A DNA stretch of 33,088 nt, from positions 1 to 33,088 of the forward strand of contig CAMCCH010000006.1 of the NCBI GenBank assembly GCA_945873335.1, in the 5' to 3' direction. The notes beneath the pieces were generated by a model, which saw nothing but the letters and a program-made list of their open reading frames with translations, made no database searches and was not told the origin of the DNA. Shown in pieces: positions 14,092 to 22,785 of this stretch. Source of the DNA: Bifidobacterium breve. Lineage in GTDB: Bacteria; Actinomycetota; Actinomycetes; Nanopelagicales; Nanopelagicaceae. Every line of letters begins with the position of its first letter. The stretch's first letter is position 1. Both the position numbers and the translations under genes were made by a program.

Positions 14092-14727
14092 GTGGCGAAC
14101 TTGGGAAAATACCAAGATGAGCACACTGAAAATGTGGACCGCAATGCATTTCTCAAGAGTCCAAGTTTTATCATCGGCTGCATACTTCTAGCCGTTGCCA
14201 CTTTCGGAACAGTCTTGGCGCAGCGAATTTCTCTTGGCCCGAATTCCGGGACTGAATTCGGACAAGGCTACTTTCAAGTTGTTGCCTGCGATACATGGGT
14301 TGGAATACAACTCAATCCATCGTCTTCAACTTATTCAGGAACAAGCATCAATGGCACTGCATACACATCAGAGTCTCGCGTGAAGAGTATTCAAATCTCT
14401 GGCCTTGATACTCCGCGATGCGCCGGCAAGAATATAAAATTCACACTTACAAATAACGAGACCAGTACCGCTCTTCCCATCTTTACAGATACTGGATCTC
14501 TCGTAGTCTCTAGGGCGCTTCTAAAAGTAAATAGCAATTCCGATACCGCGCGATCTCTTGCCCTAACAATTATCGATGGCAATGGCCAAGACATTGGCAG
14601 AGCTAACGCCTATCAGTATCTGAACTACACGGCTTCCACTTCTGTATACACATTGGTCTTTGCTAATCCGTTAGCGCGAATGGCCGATGTAACGGGTGTG
14701 AACTTTGAAAGTTCCCTTGCGGGTTAG
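14092..14727 (+). CDS. Membrane-anchored surface protein, partner of the following gene
   Basis: 211 aa from GTG. A cytoplasmic N-terminus of about 24 polar residues is followed by one TM segment (FIIGCILLAVATFGTVLA, about 26-43) and a beta-rich extracellular domain with two cysteines. The Ser/Thr/Asn-rich composition resembles the large protein next door, whose ATG lies 2 nt after this stop, so they are probably one operon. The N-terminal layout is somewhat pseudopilin-like but lacks a clear prepilin cleavage site. The GTG is preceded by GGACGGG, an atypical purine-rich site. The family is unknown. Confidence 0.7.
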   Translation: MANLGKYQDEHTENVDRNAFLKSPSFIIGCILLAVATFGTVLAQRISLGPNSGTEFGQGYFQVVACDTWVGIQLNPSSSTYSGTSINGTAYTSESRVKSIQISGLDTPRCAGKNIKFTLTNNETSTALPIFTDTGSLVVSRALLKVNSNSDTARSLALTIIDGNGQDIGRANAYQYLNYTASTSVYTLVFANPLARMADVTGVNFESSLAG

Positions 14728-14729
14728 GA

Positions 14730-17561
14730 ATGCGTAAGACAAAGACCATGTCTAGACGAATACTTACATTTCTGATAGTCGCCGCAACACTTTTTACAGG
14801 TTTGAGCTTTCCACAAAGTGCAAGTGCAGTTGATATTCCTGTTACAAGTGGAATGCTCTCCAATTTCACAGCTGCCAATTTCAGTGCCAATACATGGACC
14901 AACTCAGCAGTGGGTGGCTCGGGCAATGCAACAGCTTCAGGCACCGCGAGCGTTGTTTCTATTGCTGCAAATGCTTTTGGAAACACAAAAGCATTTCAGG
15001 CAGTGCAGGGAGCAAGAGCAGATTCAATTGATTTTGGGAATGCTGCACTCCCAGCCACATACACATTGTTTACCGTTGCGCGATACAACCCTAGTAATCC
15101 CACCGACTATGCTGCAGGTGATTATAATAATTCAAGCGGAAGAAATAGAATTTTTTCCTCTAAGACAGGGAACTGGTTATCAGGTTTCTGGGCTGGCTAT
15201 TCTGGAGTTGCCTACCATGACGGATGGAAGACAAGTTCCAGTATCGACACCCATCAAAATAATTGGGTTCTTAGTTCCGACGTATCAGCCCCCACCTACC
15301 GCTCTACGGTTTATAACTCGTACAGCAGTAAGGGAACCTCCGTGTCAACGACAAACACAGCAGATTCCGTCGCGCACGGAATGATCATCAACGGTGGTGC
15401 ATTTCCTGAGACATCGAATTTTCAAGTAGCTGCAGTTATTAGCTATAACCGAATTTTGACGGTTGCTGAAATAAAGAAAATGGAGGCATATTTAGCGGAT
15501 GTTTACGGAATACCTGCCAATGTGCCTGCAACTGTGGCAGTCAATGCTGGCAATAATCAATCTGCTGCGCCTTCCGGTCAAGTTACAACTGCGCCTTCAG
15601 TATTAGTAAAAGACAGTGCAAATAATGTTGTAGTGGGCGCAACCGTAACTTTTGCAGTAGCGAGCGGTGGTGGATCTTTAGGCGCTTCAGGAACTGTTGT
15701 GACAAACGCAAGTGGTATCGCGACATCACCTGCTTGGACGTTGGGTTCGAGTCCAGGGAGCAACACTTTGACTGCTTCCGTAGAGTATTTATCTAGTGTG
15801 ACTTTCACGGCTACAAGCACCGATACTGTTGCTCCAACATCGAGTGCAAATATTGTCTCTCTCTACACAAATTCCACATCGGTATCTGTTAATTACACCG
15901 CCTCCGATGCTGGAACTATTGCATCGGTTACGGTCTATTACAGCATCAGTCCGTCACTTACGTCTCCGACTTCTTGCGGCACTGCAAACTCTGCAGCAAC
16001 ATCTGGAACTATCACCTGTACGGTGGCAGCAACAAATACGACGTACTACGTATATACGAGAGCAACGGATGCTGCAGGTAACGTCGAAGCCGCACCTGTA
16101 GTCGCCGATGATTCGATCGAGAAAAACAATGCAATTTCACTGACAGGTACGACCCAAGATCTGCGAACCACATTCGGAGTTGCAACTTCCGACACTGTTA
16201 CCGCATCCGGTGGTACAGGCAACAAGTCGTTCGTCCTTACTGGTACAGCTAATGCTGGAATTACATTAGATACAAGTACGGTAAATACTGCAATACTCAA
16301 AGTCTCTTCTAGCGTCGTAGCAGGCACTTATTACGAAACAATTACAGCAACTGATAGTTTGACAGCATCGGCAACTTTTGCAATTACTCTCACAGTTGCA
16401 CAAGCGATTTCACTCACAGCAACGAACACAGCGATAAGTAAGGCCTATGGGGTTGCAGCCACGGAAACGATTACGGCGACACTTGGCACTGGCAATAAAA
16501 CACTGACTCTTACAAATTTAACGGGTGAACCAAATATTTCAATTGACACATCCACTGCAAATAGGGCTGTTTTAAGGGTTGGGGCCGGTGCGACGACGGG
16601 AACGTATTCTGTAAGCATTAATGCGGTGGACTCCGTTAGTGCTAGCGCGTCTTTGTCTATCACCATAAGTGTTTCGACTGCATCGGCAATCACGATTACT
16701 GTGGCAACGCCGAGCGCCTTTACTTATTCGCCCTCGGGTATTTCTCTCACCAATACTTACACGGCAAGCGGATTGTTAGCTGGAGACACGGTCACTGCCA
16801 TTACTTATCGATATGGGGTTGATACCGCCACCACTTCTGCATCTATTCCAACTAATGCTGGTACTTATTACATAGTGCCAAGTGCAGTGACACTGACAGA
16901 TTCGCATCAAGGAAATTACGCAGGGATCAATTACGTCAGCGGCGTTCTAACGATCAACCGTGCGGAAGATTCTGGATTTATGAGTTATTCCACAGCAGAA
17001 GCTGTTGTTGGTAATTCATATTCTCTATATGTTGCAGGTGGCAGTGGGACAGGGACCGTTACCTACCTTGTTACAGGTGGTACGGCAACGGGTTGTTCAC
17101 TTACTGGATCAGTATTGATCTCAACATCTGCAGGAACGTGCATAGTTGCCTTCACGAGAGAACAGAGCACAAACTACAACGCGAAGAGCTCGAGCGTAAC
17201 AATTACTTTTAGAACTTACGAAGTGCTAACTACGGCTTCGACACCATCAACTGGCTCTAGTCATGGAATTGTTCTCACGGGCGGTGGAACACCGTGGAAT
17301 AAGAATGCAACTGCATCTCCAACGATTACAAGTTTCACTCCTTCTTCAGGCCCTGTTGGAACAACCATTACTATCACTGGCACAGGACTCAATGGAGTCA
17401 CTGTGGTCCGATTGAACTTTGAGGATATGGCAAGTGTTACAGGAGTGAGTCCAACTTCGGTTACCGCCGTGGTGCAAAGTGGTGCGACATCGGGGCCGAT
17501 CTATATTGAAAATTCCTATGGAGCAGACTTCAACTTCGATGGATTTACTGTTACTCCCTAA
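14730..17561 (+). CDS. Large multi-domain secreted surface protein (LamG-like, Big-1-like, cadherin-like repeats, IPT/TIG)
   Basis: 943 aa. Signal peptide SRRILTFLIVAATLFTGLSF...ASA. An N-terminal LamG/concanavalin-like domain (about 40-265) ends in KKMEAYLADVYGI, a common end of such folds. A bacterial Ig-like Big-1 segment follows (268-362), then an Ig-like domain (about 365-465). Two tandem ~90-aa cadherin-like repeats (467-557, 558-648) both start AISLT and share GTGNK and TDS/VDS motifs. An MBG-type region follows and the protein ends with an IPT/TIG domain (PTITSFTPSSGPVGTTITIT, about 864-943). It has no LPXTG motif and no Cys-rich tail. The likely role is adhesion or a surface layer. 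It starts 2 nt behind the 211-aa gene. Confidence 0.85.
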   Translation: MRKTKTMSRRILTFLIVAATLFTGLSFPQSASAVDIPVTSGMLSNFTAANFSANTWTNSAVGGSGNATASGTASVVSIAANAFGNTKAFQAVQGARADSIDFGNAALPATYTLFTVARYNPSNPTDYAAGDYNNSSGRNRIFSSKTGNWLSGFWAGYSGVAYHDGWKTSSSIDTHQNNWVLSSDVSAPTYRSTVYNSYSSKGTSVSTTNTADSVAHGMIINGGAFPETSNFQVAAVISYNRILTVAEIKKMEAYLADVYGIPANVPATVAVNAGNNQSAAPSGQVTTAPSVLVKDSANNVVVGATVTFAVASGGGSLGASGTVVTNASGIATSPAWTLGSSPGSNTLTASVEYLSSVTFTATSTDTVAPTSSANIVSLYTNSTSVSVNYTASDAGTIASVTVYYSISPSLTSPTSCGTANSAATSGTITCTVAATNTTYYVYTRATDAAGNVEAAPVVADDSIEKNNAISLTGTTQDLRTTFGVATSDTVTASGGTGNKSFVLTGTANAGITLDTSTVNTAILKVSSSVVAGTYYETITATDSLTASATFAITLTVAQAISLTATNTAISKAYGVAATETITATLGTGNKTLTLTNLTGEPNISIDTSTANRAVLRVGAGATTGTYSVSINAVDSVSASASLSITISVSTASAITITVATPSAFTYSPSGISLTNTYTASGLLAGDTVTAITYRYGVDTATTSASIPTNAGTYYIVPSAVTLTDSHQGNYAGINYVSGVLTINRAEDSGFMSYSTAEAVVGNSYSLYVAGGSGTGTVTYLVTGGTATGCSLTGSVLISTSAGTCIVAFTREQSTNYNAKSSSVTITFRTYEVLTTASTPSTGSSHGIVLTGGGTPWNKNATASPTITSFTPSSGPVGTTITITGTGLNGVTVVRLNFEDMASVTGVSPTSVTAVVQSGATSGPIYIENSYGADFNFDGFTVTP

Positions 17562-17577
17562 ATTCTTTTTTAGGCAA

Positions 17578-17583
17578 TAGGCT
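17578..17583 (+). promoter_or_regulatory. -10 box, leaderless start at 17590
   Basis: TAGGCT ends 6 nt before the ATG at 17590. There is no SD. Confidence 0.55.
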
Positions 17584-17589
17584 CATCTC

Positions 17590-18642
17590 ATGGCTATGTT
17601 TTCAGATGTTGTAAAGAATTTCTCCGAGTCCGATTTTCCGAAACCGCGGGCAATAGATCCTGACTCTGTCCCATCTCTTCGATGGGGAATTGTTGGAGCT
17701 GGTGATATTGCCGATGTCTTTATCAATACTCTCAAGAAACACACGAAGCAGCAGGTAGTTGGAATAGCTTCTAAGACTGCTGGAAAAGCGGCGGCCCTCG
17801 CTGCAAAACATGGCGTTGATAAAACGTATGACTCTTATGAGCAACTTTGCGCGCAAAAAGATATCGACGTTATTTACATAGCTACTTTGCCAAATACACA
17901 CCTTGCAGATTCTCTGATTGCAATCAATGCGGGTAAACATCTACTCATCGAAAAGCCTTCAACTATTAGTAAGGCTGATTCCAAGACACTCTACGATGCT
18001 GCGAAGAAAACAAATGTCTTTGCAATGGAGGCGATGTGGACTCGATATTTGCCACAGGCTGACATGATGCGCCAAATGTTAGAGCGTGGATTACTGGGCA
18101 AGATTGAATTGATCCAAGCCGATTTTGGCCAAGATGCTCGCGATGTTGCACGCTTGTGGCTACCGGGTGCAAGCATTGTTCAAGATATGGGTATCTATCC
18201 AATTGCTTTTACAGAATCCATATTGGGACTACCAAAGAAAATTACTGCCACTGGTCAATTACATAGTCCGCATTCAGAGGCGATGGCATCTGCTGTATTT
18301 GAATACGAATCAGGTGCTCGAGCCGTTATTACAACAACTGGTTATAGCCATGTTCCAACTCGTGCATCTGTATCGGGTACTGAAGGCGTTCTACTTGTTG
18401 ATTCACCCTTTTTTACTCCATCAGGTCTCGGACTTCGCGAAGCAGTATTCAATGGCAAAGGCCCTAATTGGAAAGATGAGACCGGCGTCGTTGGCCATGA
18501 AGGTCTTGCATACCAAGCTAATTATTTAGCTAAATATGTATCAGAAGGTCTACTCGAGTCTCCCTTGCATACGCACCAACAAACTGTTGAAATTATTGGA
18601 ATTGGTGAAGAGATTCGCAGACAAATTGGTGTTGCGCTTTAG
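17590..18642 (+). CDS. Gfo/Idh/MocA-family NAD(P)-dependent oxidoreductase
   Basis: 350 aa. N-terminal Rossmann fold with GIVGAGDIADVF (33-44), then the diagnostic EKPST (121-125), whose Lys contacts cofactor and substrate, and a C-terminal alpha/beta domain with QDMGIYPI around 200. Family members act on sugars, inositols or biliverdin-like substrates; this substrate cannot be named. The leaderless promoter supports the first ATG. Its stop overlaps the end of the convergent FUSC gene by 4 nt. It has no sugar-transport neighbours, so it is functionally isolated here. Confidence 0.9.
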   Translation: MAMFSDVVKNFSESDFPKPRAIDPDSVPSLRWGIVGAGDIADVFINTLKKHTKQQVVGIASKTAGKAAALAAKHGVDKTYDSYEQLCAQKDIDVIYIATLPNTHLADSLIAINAGKHLLIEKPSTISKADSKTLYDAAKKTNVFAMEAMWTRYLPQADMMRQMLERGLLGKIELIQADFGQDARDVARLWLPGASIVQDMGIYPIAFTESILGLPKKITATGQLHSPHSEAMASAVFEYESGARAVITTTGYSHVPTRASVSGTEGVLLVDSPFFTPSGLGLREAVFNGKGPNWKDETGVVGHEGLAYQANYLAKYVSEGLLESPLHTHQQTVEIIGIGEEIRRQIGVAL

Positions 18643-19838
18643 AAGTATTTTCCAAAGAGTTTCCTGAAGTTCTTTCTTATGCGCTTACTCAATTTCAGTG
18701 TCTGATCAATAGGAGAGACAGCCATAACCTTTTGCTGCGCTGGTTCATCCGGAGTTGATACATCTTTGAGCGCCGGTGAATTTTGATCGAGTGAGTCTGC
18801 AATACGGTCGATATTGGCAACCATGGAAAGGCCACGAATAATCTGCTCTTGATCGGCATCTTTGGCATCTTCAATCAAGGATTCGGCAAGGGCAGCGCCT
18901 GCTTCTCTTGCATCCTCTGTTGCGCTCTGATTTGAATCATCGGCGCTGAAATTATCTTCTTCAAACTTTGATGAGATTGCAAAGCTGGCAGCAGAGAGTG
19001 CCACTGCTATTTGCTTCTTGGTAGAATCTGCAATACCGCCACTGACAGCTGAATCAAAGAGTGTGCGAGCAATAGTGCGCACCTGCACAACAGTATGTTC
19101 TAGTGCGATTCCGCGGATATAGACATCTTCTGCTTCATCTTTTTCAGCAGTGGGAAACCACCGTGCATGTCCACGAGCTTCAACAGATTGAGAGCGAAGG
19201 GCTGGAATATCTTCAATGAGCAAACGTGCCTTTGCTAACCAATTGCCTGCCTCTTTTTGTGTGTAGCCAGCTGCAACACCTTCAGACATCTCAGCTAAAA
19301 GATTTGCTGCTTTGTGACTCACATTTGTTATGAGATCTATTGCTCGGCCAACAGGAGTCTTTGGATGAGAGAAATATGAAAAGACGATTGCTATTGCAGC
19401 CCCAATGAGTGTGGAACCGAGGCGATGCAGAGCGGTCGTGCCAGATAGACCGGGGCCGATAACAATAAGGGCAGTTACTGGAACGTTGACAGAGGCAACT
19501 TCACCAAGATGTAGCGCTCGGGCAACAACGGAGCACATGACAACGGTGATACCGATTGCAATAAATCCCATATTGAAGACAGATACTGCAAAAAGTGCAA
19601 CGGATGCGCCAATTACTGTTCCAACAATTTGGCCAAAACCTTCACGAATTGATTTGTGCAATGAGACTCGAATACTCAAGGAACAAACAATGGCTGCAAC
19701 TACGCCACCATCTGTAATGAGTAAATCTCCGACTTGCCACGAAACTGCGCCAGCGAGGCCAGCGACTGCAATTTGGCGCACCCAGACTCTTCGATCGGCG
19801 AAGAGATAAAATACTTTTGAAAAGATTTTTGGCCTCAT
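18639..19838 (-). CDS. FUSC/aromatic-acid-exporter-like membrane protein
   Basis: 399 aa from the ATG at 19836-19838. The N-terminal half has about five to six TM helices (VWVRQIAVAGLAGAVSWQVG, VVAAIVCSLSIRV, IVGTVIGASVALFAVSVF, AIGITVVMCSVVA, VPVTALIVIGPGL, LIGAAIAIVFSYF). The C-terminal half is a helical cytoplasmic domain rich in Ala/Glu/Lys. The arrangement and the REGFGQIVGTVIGA segment match the FUSC / ArAE exporter superfamily, which moves aromatic acids or drugs. The C-terminal tail is basic (KLSKRIRKNFRKLF). A TTG at 19847 would add three residues. It is convergent with the Gfo/Idh gene and divergent from the methyltransferase. Confidence 0.82.
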   Translation of the reverse strand: MRPKIFSKVFYLFADRRVWVRQIAVAGLAGAVSWQVGDLLITDGGVVAAIVCSLSIRVSLHKSIREGFGQIVGTVIGASVALFAVSVFNMGFIAIGITVVMCSVVARALHLGEVASVNVPVTALIVIGPGLSGTTALHRLGSTLIGAAIAIVFSYFSHPKTPVGRAIDLITNVSHKAANLLAEMSEGVAAGYTQKEAGNWLAKARLLIEDIPALRSQSVEARGHARWFPTAEKDEAEDVYIRGIALEHTVVQVRTIARTLFDSAVSGGIADSTKKQIAVALSAASFAISSKFEEDNFSADDSNQSATEDAREAGAALAESLIEDAKDADQEQIIRGLSMVANIDRIADSLDQNSPALKDVSTPDEPAQQKVMAVSPIDQTLKLSKRIRKNFRKLFGKYF

Positions 19839-19897
19839 TGTGAGCAATAGTTTAGTTCAATTCTTCTCCGATGGCCTTAGTTGTCGTATGGCGCTGA

Positions 19898-19903
19898 TAT
19901 TGT
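19898..19903 (+). promoter_or_regulatory. -10 box, leaderless start at 19910
   Basis: TATTGT ends 6 nt before the ATG of the methyltransferase gene. There is no SD. Confidence 0.5.
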
Positions 19904-19909
19904 GAGCAA

Positions 19910-20794
19910 ATGCAATCAACCTCCACGCCATGGTCAGCCGATGGTCCAAGCACTGTTGTATTTGGCGATAATTTTGGAGTTTTGAAATCCATGCCTGATG
20001 CCTGCATTGATCTAATTTATATAGATCCCCCATTCAATACAGGCAAAGTGCAAAAGCGCCAAGCAATCAAAACTGTTCGAAGCACCGAAGGCGGACGTGT
20101 TGGTTTCAAGGGTCAGAGCTATGAAACCGTAAAAGGAATTGTTACTTCGTATAACGATGACTTTGTTGATTACTGGGCATTTCTTGAACCACGTCTTGAA
20201 GAGGCCTGGCGCATTCTCAAGCCAAATGGCACTCTCTATTTGCATTTAGATTTTCGCGAAGTTCATTACGCAAAAGTTTTACTCGATGCCCTCTTTGGTC
20301 GCGAATGTTTCCTCAATGAAATTATCTGGGCATACGACTACGGCGCACGTGCAAAGAAAAAGTGGCCTGCAAAACATGACAATATTTTGGTCTATGTAAA
20401 AGATCCAGAGAATTACACCTTCAATAATGAGGCCGTTGATCGCGAGCCATATATGGCACCTGGTTTGGTTACTCCTGAAAAGGCAGAAAAAGGAAAATTA
20501 CCTACCGATGTTTGGTGGCACACCATTGTTTCGCCAACGGGTAAAGAAAAGACTGGTTATGCAACACAGAAGCCTGAAGGTATTTTGCGCCGAGTAATTC
20601 ACGCAAGTAGTAACGAGGGCGATTGGGTTATGGATTTCTTTGCCGGAAGTGGAACTACAGCAGCAGTTGCCCATAAGTTAGGTAGAAAGTTTCTCACTAT
20701 CGATCAAAATCCAGAGGCAATTGAAGTAATACAGAAGAGAATTGGCGATGGAGATCTCAACGGTAGCGTTGAGTATGTCTCTTTTGAGTCCTAA
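19910..20794 (+). CDS. Site-specific DNA methyltransferase, beta class (N6-adenine or N4-cytosine)
   Basis: 294 aa. Motif IV DPPFNTG (39-45) comes before motif I FAGSGTT (244-250), the order of beta-class amino-methyltransferases such as HinfI-type enzymes. Motif X lies at KPEGILRRVIHASS (221-234). The middle region, including YLHLDFREVHYAK and the stretch around WAYDYGARAKKKWPAKHDNI, would carry target recognition. I recall close homologues in many high-GC actinobacteria, so it may be an old lineage-wide modifier. The DPPF form is common among adenine enzymes but does not prove the base. Its stop overlaps the stop of the convergent nuclease-like gene. Confidence 0.9.
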   Translation: MQSTSTPWSADGPSTVVFGDNFGVLKSMPDACIDLIYIDPPFNTGKVQKRQAIKTVRSTEGGRVGFKGQSYETVKGIVTSYNDDFVDYWAFLEPRLEEAWRILKPNGTLYLHLDFREVHYAKVLLDALFGRECFLNEIIWAYDYGARAKKKWPAKHDNILVYVKDPENYTFNNEAVDREPYMAPGLVTPEKAEKGKLPTDVWWHTIVSPTGKEKTGYATQKPEGILRRVIHASSNEGDWVMDFFAGSGTTAAVAHKLGRKFLTIDQNPEAIEVIQKRIGDGDLNGSVEYVSFES

Positions 20795-21282
20795 ACAAGT
20801 TTGCGAACTGCGTTCTTATGCGCGGTCGAGAGATCTTTGCACTCTTGCAATACATCATTCATCTTCTGCTTGAGTAGAGGTTTTCCATCACTTTTCACAA
20901 CTGCCGCATCCCATGCCGCAGATAAGTTTGCACTTGCAACTTTGAATGGTCCAAGATTTCGAAGTGAGAGTGTTGAGCTCTCAAATGGATTTTCTGTGTG
21001 TTGTCCACGTTCTTTTCCTGCAATGAGTGCAACAACATCGCATGCAGGAACAACATACCAAGCATCATTTTCGGCATCGTAGGCAACCAGAGTTGTGTAT
21101 TTCACTGCGCGAACTTGATTGAGAGTATCCCCGCTGACTTTCTTTACTTCAGCGTAATTTCCATTCTTGACGGCATCACCTAATCTGGCTTCACCCGGTT
21201 TTTGTGAAGATGTCAAAGATCGAAAGAGATCTTCAGCTTTATTACCAGTCTTCGAGATTCCCATTTTGGGTGTTATTGCCAT
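20791..21282 (-). CDS. Small PD-(D/E)XK nuclease-like protein, candidate restriction endonuclease
   Basis: 163 aa. The N-terminal half fits a PD-(D/E)XK core: E17 in a helix (KAEDLF), D36 in RLGDAV, E45-V-K47 in NYAEVKK, then N55-Q56...R58 and a hydrophobic strand TTLVAYD. D36, E45 and K47 would be the metal and catalytic residues. The C-terminal half is helical and basic (KPLLKQKMNDVLQECKDL), suitable for DNA contact. It converges on, and overlaps by 4 nt, the DNA methyltransferase gene, which suggests a compact type II restriction-modification pair. SD GGGAG lies 8 nt before the ATG. The specificity and the enzymatic call are inference; a non-restriction PD-(D/E)XK role is possible. Confidence 0.65.
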   Translation of the reverse strand: MAITPKMGISKTGNKAEDLFRSLTSSQKPGEARLGDAVKNGNYAEVKKVSGDTLNQVRAVKYTTLVAYDAENDAWYVVPACDVVALIAGKERGQHTENPFESSTLSLRNLGPFKVASANLSAAWDAAVVKSDGKPLLKQKMNDVLQECKDLSTAHKNAVRKLV

Positions 21283-21388
21283 CTATTTCTCTCCCTTATT
21301 TGAGAGTCAGTATTCAACATCGCAACTAATTTTGTCTAGACACTCACGAAAGTATGCATGGTTACCAGAAGTCACCTATTTTCTCGCG

Positions 21389-21394
21389 TAACGT
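21389..21394 (+). promoter_or_regulatory. -10 box, leaderless start at 21402
   Basis: TAACGT ends 7 nt before the ATG at 21402, which shows that the longer frame from 21354 is not the true start. Confidence 0.5.
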
Positions 21395-21401
21395 ATCGGG
21401 C

Positions 21402-21902
21402 ATGAGTGTTATTGCAAGCATGGTTGTTGGCTCTGATGGTTCGACGAGTAAAGATTCAAAGTCTGCCGGTGTGAGCTCCCCCGCAGATCGACGTTCATTT
21501 CTAGCGCGTCGACGCAGTGTTGATTGCATCATTATTGGTGGAAATACAGCGCGCAATGAACCATATAACCGAACCCCCGTACCACTTGTAGTGCTCTCTC
21601 GTTCATTAGTGAATCCAGTAATGGGTAATCATTTAGCGCTGATGTGGAACGCCTCTCCTGCAGAGGCGGTAGAGCGAGCAACACGAAAATTTGGTTCCAA
21701 CATTCTTATCGAAGGCGGCTATTCAATGATCTCTGAATTATTGGATGCAAATTTGTTGGATGGCTTAGAACTCAGTGTTACGCCAGAGACTGGTGGAGAA
21801 GGATTTATTGATTGGAAAGAACTTATTGCACGCTTTGATTCATACGAAATAAGCGAAGATGATGGAACGTTTTTCTATCACGCGATCAAAAAGCGGAAAT
21901 AA
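21402..21902 (+). CDS. RibD C-terminal / dihydrofolate-reductase-like protein
   Basis: 166 aa from the ATG at 21402. It has the RibD_C-like features: an N-terminal SMVVGSDGSTSKDS strand-loop, CIIIGGNTARNEPY (NADPH-binding GG and the TxxxDxP-like region), and ILIEGGYSMISELLDANLLD near 110-129. These reductases use NADPH on pyrimidine or pterin-like rings. It is shorter than a complete RibD reductase domain (about 200 aa) and is not beside rib genes, so it is probably a paralogue with another substrate. Its end overlaps the convergent EamA gene by 17 nt. Confidence 0.82.
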   Translation: MSVIASMVVGSDGSTSKDSKSAGVSSPADRRSFLARRRSVDCIIIGGNTARNEPYNRTPVPLVVLSRSLVNPVMGNHLALMWNASPAEAVERATRKFGSNILIEGGYSMISELLDANLLDGLELSVTPETGGEGFIDWKELIARFDSYEISEDDGTFFYHAIKKRK

Positions 21903-22725
21903 CGGCCACTCCAGCAACAGCGAGGGCAACACCAACATATTGAACTTTGTGTAAGCGCTCATGTAGTAATTTATAAGCGAGTACAACGGTTGCAACGGGA
22001 TATAGAGAGCCAAGCACCATTGCAAGGGAGACTAAGCCTTTAGTGCAGGCAACTCCTAGAAGTAAGTTTGCTAGGAAATCTGCAACACCGACCAAAATAA
22101 ATCGTGGATAGAGTGATGGAGAAATAGCTCCTATGCCTCTAAATTTCCAGAACAATGAAAGCGTCATCACTGCAGTTGCTGCTCGCATCGTTGTCATGGT
22201 CATCAGCGAACTAGTTTCAGATCCGATAGACATAAATATTAGTGTGATTCCAAAACCGAACATTGCACCCAGTGCCAGGATGAGTGGCTTGATTGGAAGA
22301 CCATTTCCAAGTTCTGGTCCACTTGCACAAAATGCACCAGTGAGTGCTAGCACAACACCAATTGTTGTAATCAGAGATAAACGATCTCCATTATAAATTG
22401 CATAACTCAGCGGAATAATTGCACCGAGTGCACTAATCGGTGAGACAACTCCCATTCGCCCCGTTGATAAACCTGCATATAAACAGAGCAGACCTAAATA
22501 TCCAGTGATACCTGCGCAAATACCTGGAATGAAATAACTTGCTGTTGAAATAGATGGTGCTATCCATCCACCAGAGACAATGATGATTGTGATTCCTGTG
22601 AACAAACCGATGATTTGGCTAATACCTAGAACAACAAGTGCTGGATATTTTTTACTAAGGCGTCCTGCTTCAAAATCGGCGCTACCCCATAAAAGACTTG
22701 AGATGAGTGCGAGCAAAGTAGCCAT
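21886..22725 (-). CDS. EamA/DMT-family transporter
   Basis: 279 aa with about ten TM helices arranged as two EamA repeats. The first starts LLALISSLLWGSADFEAGRL and the second around ILALGAMFGFGITLIFMSIG. Helix ends such as PISALGAIIPLSYAIYNGDRL and GSLYPVATVVLAYKLLHERL are typical of the drug/metabolite transporter superfamily. The direction and substrate are unknown; nucleosides, amino acids or cofactors are usual. TAACCT 6 nt upstream of the ATG supports the start. It is divergent from DUF3000. Confidence 0.88.
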   Translation of the reverse strand: MATLLALISSLLWGSADFEAGRLSKKYPALVVLGISQIIGLFTGITIIIVSGGWIAPSISTASYFIPGICAGITGYLGLLCLYAGLSTGRMGVVSPISALGAIIPLSYAIYNGDRLSLITTIGVVLALTGAFCASGPELGNGLPIKPLILALGAMFGFGITLIFMSIGSETSSLMTMTTMRAATAVMTLSLFWKFRGIGAISPSLYPRFILVGVADFLANLLLGVACTKGLVSLAMVLGSLYPVATVVLAYKLLHERLHKVQYVGVALAVAGVAVISAF

Positions 22726-22731
22726 TGAGCA

Positions 22732-22737
22732 AGGTTA
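22732..22737 (-). promoter_or_regulatory. -10 box, leaderless start at 22725
   Basis: Minus-strand TAACCT, 6 nt before the ATG at 22723-22725. There is no SD. Confidence 0.5.
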
Positions 22738-22773
22738 CAGCCCAGCCTCCCACATTTAACGCACTGCATTCTT

Positions 22774-22779
22774 TACATT
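22774..22779 (+). promoter_or_regulatory. -10 box, leaderless start at 22786
   Basis: TACATT ends 6 nt before the GTG of DUF3000. There is no SD. Confidence 0.45.
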
Positions 22780-22785
22780 TAGAGA

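Noticed and set aside
14818-15384. 188-aa alternative frame inside the large surface protein
   Set aside because: Gln/Leu-rich shadow of a Thr/Ser/Ala-rich coding frame; the in-frame protein has a signal peptide and domains.
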